Of a DNA stretch of 36,066 nt, positions 31,046 through 36,066 are shown piece after piece (the first letter of the stretch is position 1; the number at the start of each line of letters is the position of its first letter). The notes under the pieces are model-generated. The model had not been told where the DNA came from. It was given only the letters and a program-made list of their open reading frames with translations, and did not search any database. This DNA is from Pseudonocardiales bacterium (lineage in GTDB: Bacteria; Actinomycetota; Actinomycetes; Mycobacteriales; Jatrophihabitantaceae), in NCBI GenBank assembly GCA_030840445.1, contig JAVEEN010000110.1:1-36066 (forward strand), in the 5' to 3' direction. A program made the position numbers and the translations under genes.

Positions 31046-33070
31046 GTGGATGTGGTGCGGCAGCGGCGGTTCGCGGGGCTGGACGGACTGAGGGCCCTGG
31101 CAGTGATCGCCGTGGTCGTCTTCCATGCGGATCCTGCGTTGCTGCCTGGCGGATTCCTCGGTGTCGACCTGTTCTTCGTGATCAGCGGATACCTGATCAC
31201 CCGCCTGTTGTTGGCCGAACTGGGCCACACCGGTCGACTCGGACTGGTGAGGTTCTACCTGCGGCGGCTGTTTCGTCTGATGCCGGCGCTGCTGGTGCTG
31301 CTCGTCGCGGTGGCCGTGGGCGGATCGCTGATCTGGCGTGATGAGCTGTTCACCCTGCGCGCATCGGTCCTGTCGAGTCTGGGATATGCAAGCAACTGGT
31401 GGCTGATCGAAGCGCACCAGTCCTACTTCGTGGCCTCCGGACGCCCGACGATGCTGCAGCACCTCTGGTCGCTGGCGATCGAGGAGCAGTTCTACCTGCT
31501 GTGGCCGGTGCTCCTGATCGCCATGTCGTCGCGGCGCCGGCGGTTCGGCTGGGTAGCTGTGGTGGCCGGGACGGCCGCGGCGGTGTCGACGGCGACCATG
31601 GCCGTATTGGCGATCCGCTCTGGCGTCCCGTTCGCCGCCGACTCGTCCCGGGTTTACTTCGGTACCGACACTCATTCGATGGGGCTGCTGCTGGGCGCGG
31701 CGATGGGAGCCGTCGCGGAGCGGCTGGATTTCCAGCCCAGGCGGAGCTGGCGGATCAGACCGTGGGCTACCGATCTGGTGGCGATGGCCGCCCTGATCGC
31801 GTTCGCCGGCGCGCTCTGGCGGGTGGACGAGTTCTCGGCCGGCCTGTACCGCGGCGGTTTCGCCGGAGCAAGTGTGCTGGCGGTGCTGGTCGTCTCCACG
31901 GTGACGCGGCCCAGAAGCCTCGTCGGACGCGTGCTCGATTGGGGACCGCTGCGATGGATCGGCGACCGGTCGTATGCGATTTACCTGTGGCACTGGCCGG
32001 TGGTCGTGGTGACCCGCCCGGGAGTGGACCTGCCCCCCACCCGGTGGCTCGCCGATCTGGTTCGGCTGGGGTTGCCGCTCATCCTGGCCGCTCTGAGCTA
32101 CGCCTACCTCGAACGACCGATGCGCAAAGCGGGCGCAGCCTGGCTGGACGCCCGGAGTGAGCGCGCGGCGGCGTCGCTGACGGTCCCGGGCGGACGGCGC
32201 CCGCTGCGCGCCTCGCGGCCCCGGCTGGTCGGCGCTGTGCGACCCCGGCTGGTCGGCCTGAGCCTGTTGGCACTCTGCCTGCTGGCGCTGCTGGCCAGCC
32301 CGTCACCGCGGCCGCATCAACCGGCCGCGGTGAGTTCGGCCGAGGCGCCGCGGGTCACGGCCTCGGCCGAGGCGGCAGTCCGCGCCGCCGGCTCCAGTGG
32401 CCTGGGGTCCGGGTCCTTCGCCGCCTTCGGGCAGGCACCGAAGCCGACAGCGAATGGGGACAGGACGCTCGTGCCGGCCGTGCCACCGTCGACGACGGCA
32501 GCCGAACCATCCGGTGGACCGGCTGGCGGACCGGCGGCCAAGGCTGCGGGCAAGCCGGTCCAGACGGCTACCGGCCGGCTCCCGGCGAGAGCGCCCGCCG
32601 AACCGTCGATCACGGCGTTCGGGGATTCGGTGATGCTCGGAGCGCAGCCGGTCATCGACGCGACCTTCCCGCACAGCGATGTCCGTGCCGTCGAAGGCCG
32701 CCAGCCCTACGTGACCTTGCAGGATGTCCGCACGTTGCAGTCGTCCGGTCGGCTGTGTTCCGTGGTGGTGATTCACACCGGCAACAACGGCATCATCCGG
32801 GCGTCGGACCTCGCCGACACCCTCGCTGCGTTGCGGGACCGGCGGCAGGTGATCTTGTTGACAGACCGGGTACCGATGGACTGGCAGGGGCCCAACAACG
32901 CCACCATCAAGCGGGTCGCGGGCGGCTTCGGCAACGTCGCGGTGCTGGACTGGTTCGCCAGATCCAATGGCAATCAGGACTGGTTCTACGCAGACGGGCT
33001 GCACCTTCGGCCCCCGGGGGCCAGTGAGTACGTCGGGCTGCTCGCCTCGGTGGTCCGCCGACCACAGTGA
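31046..33070 (+). CDS. OafA/YrhL-type membrane acyltransferase with C-terminal SGNH domain
   Basis: A protein of about 674 residues that probably O-acetylates a cell-envelope polysaccharide. The N-terminal acyltransferase-3 domain (about 5-370) has about ten membrane segments, the family start RRFAGLDGLRALAVIAVVVFHAD, and HLWSLAIEEQFYLLWPVLL. After a long Ala/Pro/Ser-rich linker (about 390-520), an SGNH-hydrolase-like domain shows the Ser block ITAFGDSVMLGA, HTGNNG and the Asp-His block ADGLHLRPPGASEY. The track start at 30860 overlaps the divergent gene. In-frame GTG codons at 31046, 31052 and 31055 precede RQRRFAGLDG; the exact start is uncertain. Acyl donor and acceptor are unknown. Confidence 0.9.
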   Translation: MDVVRQRRFAGLDGLRALAVIAVVVFHADPALLPGGFLGVDLFFVISGYLITRLLLAELGHTGRLGLVRFYLRRLFRLMPALLVLLVAVAVGGSLIWRDELFTLRASVLSSLGYASNWWLIEAHQSYFVASGRPTMLQHLWSLAIEEQFYLLWPVLLIAMSSRRRRFGWVAVVAGTAAAVSTATMAVLAIRSGVPFAADSSRVYFGTDTHSMGLLLGAAMGAVAERLDFQPRRSWRIRPWATDLVAMAALIAFAGALWRVDEFSAGLYRGGFAGASVLAVLVVSTVTRPRSLVGRVLDWGPLRWIGDRSYAIYLWHWPVVVVTRPGVDLPPTRWLADLVRLGLPLILAALSYAYLERPMRKAGAAWLDARSERAAASLTVPGGRRPLRASRPRLVGAVRPRLVGLSLLALCLLALLASPSPRPHQPAAVSSAEAPRVTASAEAAVRAAGSSGLGSGSFAAFGQAPKPTANGDRTLVPAVPPSTTAAEPSGGPAGGPAAKAAGKPVQTATGRLPARAPAEPSITAFGDSVMLGAQPVIDATFPHSDVRAVEGRQPYVTLQDVRTLQSSGRLCSVVVIHTGNNGIIRASDLADTLAALRDRRQVILLTDRVPMDWQGPNNATIKRVAGGFGNVAVLDWFARSNGNQDWFYADGLHLRPPGASEYVGLLASVVRRPQ

Positions 33071-33169
33071 CCACGAGCTGCCTCGGCCCGCGGCGATCAG
33101 CCGGCCAGGATTACCACGAGCTGCCTCGGCCCGCGGCGGTCAGCCGGCCAGGATTACCACGAGCTGCCG
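33071..33169. repeat. 43-bp tandem duplication spanning the 3' end of lutC
   Basis: A 43-bp unit beginning CCACGAGCTGCCTCGGCCCG starts at 33071 and again at 33114, with a partial third copy at 33157. The lutC stop lies in the second copy. The two full copies differ by one base. The acyltransferase stop is immediately before the first copy. Confidence 0.88.
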
Positions 33170-33763
33170 CGGTCCGTGAACTCCCTCGACCCGGTTCAGT
33201 TCGATATCGCTGGTGGCGCTCGGTCCGGAGATGAAGGTGAGCGGGCGGGACGGATCGAGCCGCGCCACTCCGTCGGGCACGGTGGGCACCACGTCGGCGG
33301 CTCGGACGACGACGATGTGCAGATCTGGCACCAGGGTGATGACCCGTCGGCCGCACGACGGCGAGGCGTCCAACACGATGGTGCCGGTTTCGGCGATGGC
33401 CACCGCGCTCCCCGTCAAAACTCCCTCGGCCCGGTCGAGGATGCCGACCGTCAGGGGCGGATCGTCTGGCTGGCGGTGCTCCGCGGCCAGCCAGACTTCG
33501 GGCAGTCCGACCGGAACCACCAGTCGGGTGACTGATCGTGCGCTGAGAACGCCGGTGACGGCCGCGGCGATGGCCTGGTCGGAGTCTGCGCAGCGAAGGA
33601 CGGTGGCCTTGTAGTCGATCAGCCGGGCGGTCAGCAACTCCAGCAGGGCCGCCGCTTCCGCCGGCCGGGCACCTGCGTTGTGGTAAGTCCGCTCGATCGG
33701 CAACTCCTCCGATTCCCCGATGGCCTCGCGGACCCGGCCGAGCACCTCATCCCGGGCGTTCAT
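33140..33763 (-). CDS. lutC: Lactate utilization protein C (LUD domain)
   Basis: A 207-residue LUD-domain protein, third component of the LutABC complex that oxidises L-lactate to pyruvate. It has the family blocks AVAIAETGTIVLDAS, RRVITLVPDLHIVVV and the C-terminal FISGPSATSDIELNRVEGVHGPR. Its ATG overlaps the lutB stop (ATGA). The last codons (QLVVILAG) and stop lie in the 43-bp duplicated segment, so the original C-terminus may have been preserved or duplicated by that event. Confidence 0.94.
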   Translation of the reverse strand: MNARDEVLGRVREAIGESEELPIERTYHNAGARPAEAAALLELLTARLIDYKATVLRCADSDQAIAAAVTGVLSARSVTRLVVPVGLPEVWLAAEHRQPDDPPLTVGILDRAEGVLTGSAVAIAETGTIVLDASPSCGRRVITLVPDLHIVVVRAADVVPTVPDGVARLDPSRPLTFISGPSATSDIELNRVEGVHGPRQLVVILAG

Positions 33764-35232
33764 CGGGCGTCACCATGGTTGTCGAGCCACCAGTCGCGGA
33801 ACGTCTGCCCTTGCGGCACCGGCACATCACGGCTCTGTGTCCAGCCGTTCAACGGCGGCGGGAGGGGGACGATGGGCTTGCCCCGCCGAACCGCGAAGCG
33901 GCCGAGCCTGGACAGCCGTCCGGCCAGCCCGAAGCGTCGCGGCGAGGACATCATCCACCGCATGGCCTTCATGCTGCGGGCTTCTGCCGTTCTCGGGCCG
34001 GCCAGATCGACGTGCTCGGTGCGCAGCCGCACCAGCATGGCGGGGATGTCTATCTTCACCGGGCAGGCGTCGAAACAGGCCCCGCAGAGCGAAGAGGCAT
34101 ACGGCAACGAGTCATTCGGGGCGTCGTGACCACCGGTCATGCCGGTCAGCAGCGGCGACAACACGGCACCGATCGGGCCGGGGTAGACCGAACCGTAGGC
34201 GTGCCCGCCGGTGCGCTCGTAGACCGGACACACATTGAGGCAGGCCGAGCACCGGATGCAGTGCAGCGCAGCTCGTCCCACCTCATCGGCCAGCGCCGAC
34301 GTGCGGCCGTTGTCGAGCAGGACCAGGTGAAACGTCGAAGGTCCGTCTCCGGATGTCACGCCCGACCAGGTCGAGGTGTAGGGGTTCATCCGCTCGCCGG
34401 TGGACGAACGGGGCAGCAGTTGCAGGAAGACCTCGAGGTCGCGCCACGTGGGCAGCACCTTCTCGATTCCCATCACCGTGATGAGTGTGTCGGGCAGCGT
34501 GAGGCACATGCGTCCGTTGCCCTCGGACTCCACCACCCCGAGCGTGCCGGTGTCGGCGATCGCGAAGTTGGCGCCGCTGATCGCGACCTTGGCGGTGAGG
34601 AATTTTGCGCGGAGGTGTGCGCGGGCCGCCTCGGCAAGCTCGGCCGGCTCGTCGGTGAGGTCGGGCCGGACGCCGGCCATCTCGGCGAGGAAGATGTCGC
34701 GGATCTCGGTCCGGTTCTTGTGGATCGCGGGGACCAGAATGTGGGAAGGCTTATCGTGTCCCAGTTGGACGATGAGTTCGGCCAGATCGGTTTCGAAGGC
34801 AGCTATCCCTTGTGCGGCCAGGTATTCGTTGAGGCCTATCTCCTGAGTGGCCATCGACTTGACCTTGATCACCTCGTCGGAACCGGTCGCCTTGACCAGA
34901 TCGGCGACAATCCGGTTCGCCTCGGTCGAATCCCGGGCCCAGTGGACTGTGCCACCACGTGCGGTGACCTGCTCTTCGAGCTGCTCCAGCAGTTCGGGGA
35001 GCCGGGCCATCACATGGGCCTTGATCTGGCGGCCGGCTTCGCGAAGCTGTTCCCAATCCTCGACCTCCGCGACCACCTGCGCGCGTTTGGTTCGGATGGT
35101 AGCCGTGGCGTGTCCGAGGTTGCGCCGCAGTTGTCGGTCGGCCAGCGCGGCACGCGCGGCCTGGGGGAAGGGCCGGTCGCCCTGCAGGTCGCCGGTGCCG
35201 CGGGCGGCAGGCATTCCGATGAAGGTGCTCAC
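33760..35232 (-). CDS. lutB: Lactate utilization protein B (iron-sulfur subunit)
   Basis: A 490-residue iron-sulfur protein of the LutABC complex. An N-terminal LUD domain (about 60-300; EVIKVKSMATQEIGLNEYL, GANFAIADTGTLGVVESEGN) is followed by a ferredoxin-like domain with two 4Fe-4S motifs, HCIRCSACLNVCPVY and CGACFDACPVKIDIP. The track ORF is 85 codons longer, in a frame antisense-overlapping lutA. GTG at 35232, forming GTGA with the lutA stop, matches the family start. The C-terminal tail ends in the typical FRDWWLDNH segment. Confidence 0.95.
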   Translation of the reverse strand: MSTFIGMPAARGTGDLQGDRPFPQAARAALADRQLRRNLGHATATIRTKRAQVVAEVEDWEQLREAGRQIKAHVMARLPELLEQLEEQVTARGGTVHWARDSTEANRIVADLVKATGSDEVIKVKSMATQEIGLNEYLAAQGIAAFETDLAELIVQLGHDKPSHILVPAIHKNRTEIRDIFLAEMAGVRPDLTDEPAELAEAARAHLRAKFLTAKVAISGANFAIADTGTLGVVESEGNGRMCLTLPDTLITVMGIEKVLPTWRDLEVFLQLLPRSSTGERMNPYTSTWSGVTSGDGPSTFHLVLLDNGRTSALADEVGRAALHCIRCSACLNVCPVYERTGGHAYGSVYPGPIGAVLSPLLTGMTGGHDAPNDSLPYASSLCGACFDACPVKIDIPAMLVRLRTEHVDLAGPRTAEARSMKAMRWMMSSPRRFGLAGRLSRLGRFAVRRGKPIVPLPPPLNGWTQSRDVPVPQGQTFRDWWLDNHGDAR

Positions 35233-36017
35233 CGGGTGGCCTGCTGCTGCTCGTTGACCAGCTCGGTCGGATGTTCCCGAGTACTGGCCAGGATCTGCGC
35301 CAGGTGCAGCGTTTGGGCACCGGCCCGTATCCGGCCGAGGCCGCCACCGATGTGCATCAGGCAGGACGCGTCCCCGGCGGTGACGACCTCGGCCCCGGTG
35401 TCGGACACCGCGGTGAGCTTGTCGGCAAGCATCGCAGAGGAGGTGTCTGCGTTCTTGACTGAGAAGGTGCCGCCGAAACCGCAACACTGGTCGGCCGACG
35501 GCAGCTCGACGAGCTCGAGGCCGGCCACCGCCCGGAGTAGCGCATACGGTGCGTCACCGACCCGCAGCAGGCGCAGCGAGTGACAGGTCGGGTGGTAGGT
35601 GACCCGGTGCGGAAAGTGCGCGCCCACGTCGGTGAGGTTCAGTTCGTCCACGAGCAGTTGGGAGAGTTCGAAGGTACGTCGTGCCACCAGGTCGGCCCGC
35701 TGGGCGAGGGCCTCGTCGCCGAGATTGCGGGCGACCATGGCGTGCTGATGGCGAACGGATCCGACACAGGATCCGGAGGGCGCCACGATGGCATCGGCGC
35801 CGCCATCCAGGGCGCGCTCGAACACCTCGACATGATGGCGGATCAGTGCTCCCGCATCACGTTGGTATCCGGTGTTGGTGTGCATCTGACCGCAGCAGGT
35901 CTGGTCAGCGGGAAAGGTAACGGTGCAGCCGACGCGCTCGAGCACGGCCACGGTGGATTGTGCGACCCGCGGGTAGAGGACGTCGGCGAGACAGGTTACG
36001 AAAAGCGCGACCTTCAT
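35229..36017 (-). CDS. lutA: Lactate utilization protein A (CCG-domain subunit)
   Basis: A 262-residue protein with two cysteine-rich CCG domains (DQTCCGQMHTNTGYQ and DQCCGFGGTFSVKN), as in heterodisulfide reductase subunit B and GlpC. It is the first gene of lutABC and the predicted electron-transfer subunit for L-lactate oxidation. ATG at 36017 begins MKVALFVTCLADVLYP, the standard LutA start. The start codon is preceded by six C residues and then TATGAT, with no ribosome site, so the mRNA is probably leaderless. No lactate permease or GntR-type LutR is seen before the window ends. Confidence 0.95.
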   Translation of the reverse strand: MKVALFVTCLADVLYPRVAQSTVAVLERVGCTVTFPADQTCCGQMHTNTGYQRDAGALIRHHVEVFERALDGGADAIVAPSGSCVGSVRHQHAMVARNLGDEALAQRADLVARRTFELSQLLVDELNLTDVGAHFPHRVTYHPTCHSLRLLRVGDAPYALLRAVAGLELVELPSADQCCGFGGTFSVKNADTSSAMLADKLTAVSDTGAEVVTAGDASCLMHIGGGLGRIRAGAQTLHLAQILASTREHPTELVNEQQQATR

Positions 36018-36023
36018 GGGGGG

Positions 36024-36051
36024 ATCATATAGGAAATAGGCGGCAGGTCAG
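36024..36051 (-). promoter_or_regulatory. Promoter of the lutABC operon
   Basis: On the minus strand, CTGACC (four of six to TTGACA) and TATGAT (five of six to TATAAT) are 16 bases apart, and TATGAT ends six bases before the lutA ATG. This is the clearest leaderless promoter in the window. Confidence 0.65.
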
Positions 36052-36066
36052 TGCGTGCAAGGCGAA

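Noticed and set aside
1-36066. tRNA or other structured RNA genes
   Set aside because: I saw no cloverleaf with a conserved T-loop and no riboswitch-like leader. Absence is by eye only; a covariance-model scan would settle it.

Overview
The window is GC-rich DNA with frequent GTG starts, 1-4 bp ATGA/GTGA gene overlaps, actinobacterial-type families (class I xylose isomerase, ECF sigma factor with a SnoaL-like tail, Ohr, ROK and IclR regulators) and at least three promoters of leaderless type. This points to a chromosomal segment of a high-GC actinomycete. I cannot name the genus. No rRNA, tRNA, CRISPR array, phage module or intact transposase was seen.

Layout. 1-6.0 kb: a membrane-anchored HtrA-like protease (5' end possibly outside the window), a DUF3995-like membrane protein, an adenosine/aminodeoxyfutalosine deaminase-family enzyme, an aldo/keto reductase and phosphoglucomutase, separated by clear hairpin terminators. 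6.0-9.5 kb: kdpD-kdpE with no kdpFABC beside them. 9.5-12.9 kb: a VOC protein coupled to an ECF sigma factor, then a triple-repeat WTGF/WDWL membrane protein coupled to a geranylgeranyl-reductase-family flavoprotein. 12.9-13.9 kb: a gene-free stretch that looks like an 862-bp insertion with inverted ends into the middle of a 58-bp palindromic repeat, filled with tandem arrays of 17-, 16- and 11-bp units. 13.9-18.0 kb: xylA-xylB-xylR (xylose to xylulose-5-phosphate, with a ROK regulator), followed by two intact copies of the same 58-bp palindrome. 18.2-19.5 kb: a siderophore-interacting-type flavoreductase and Ohr.

19.5-25.6 kb is the most interesting block: an IclR-family gene heads an operon for an OpuC-like quaternary-amine ABC transporter (ATPase with CBS-like tail, two permeases, lipoprotein). 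The binding protein is circularly permuted: its canonical C-terminal half comes first. Divergent from iclR lies a histidine-ammonia-lyase-like enzyme whose MIO-forming Ala-Ser-Gly is replaced by Gly-Thr-Gly. A perfect TTTCAATATTGAAA palindrome lies between them. Together they suggest one regulon for uptake and elimination chemistry on a betaine-type amino acid, a hypothesis and not a demonstrated function.

25.6-29.7 kb: a cysteine-dioxygenase-like cupin and an amidohydrolase face a lacI-sdaA (L-serine dehydratase) pair across two identical LacI-type operators. 29.7-36.1 kb: a membrane-anchored beta-propeller-like protein, an OafA-type acyltransferase with an SGNH tail, and the lutABC lactate-utilisation operon with its promoter at the right edge.
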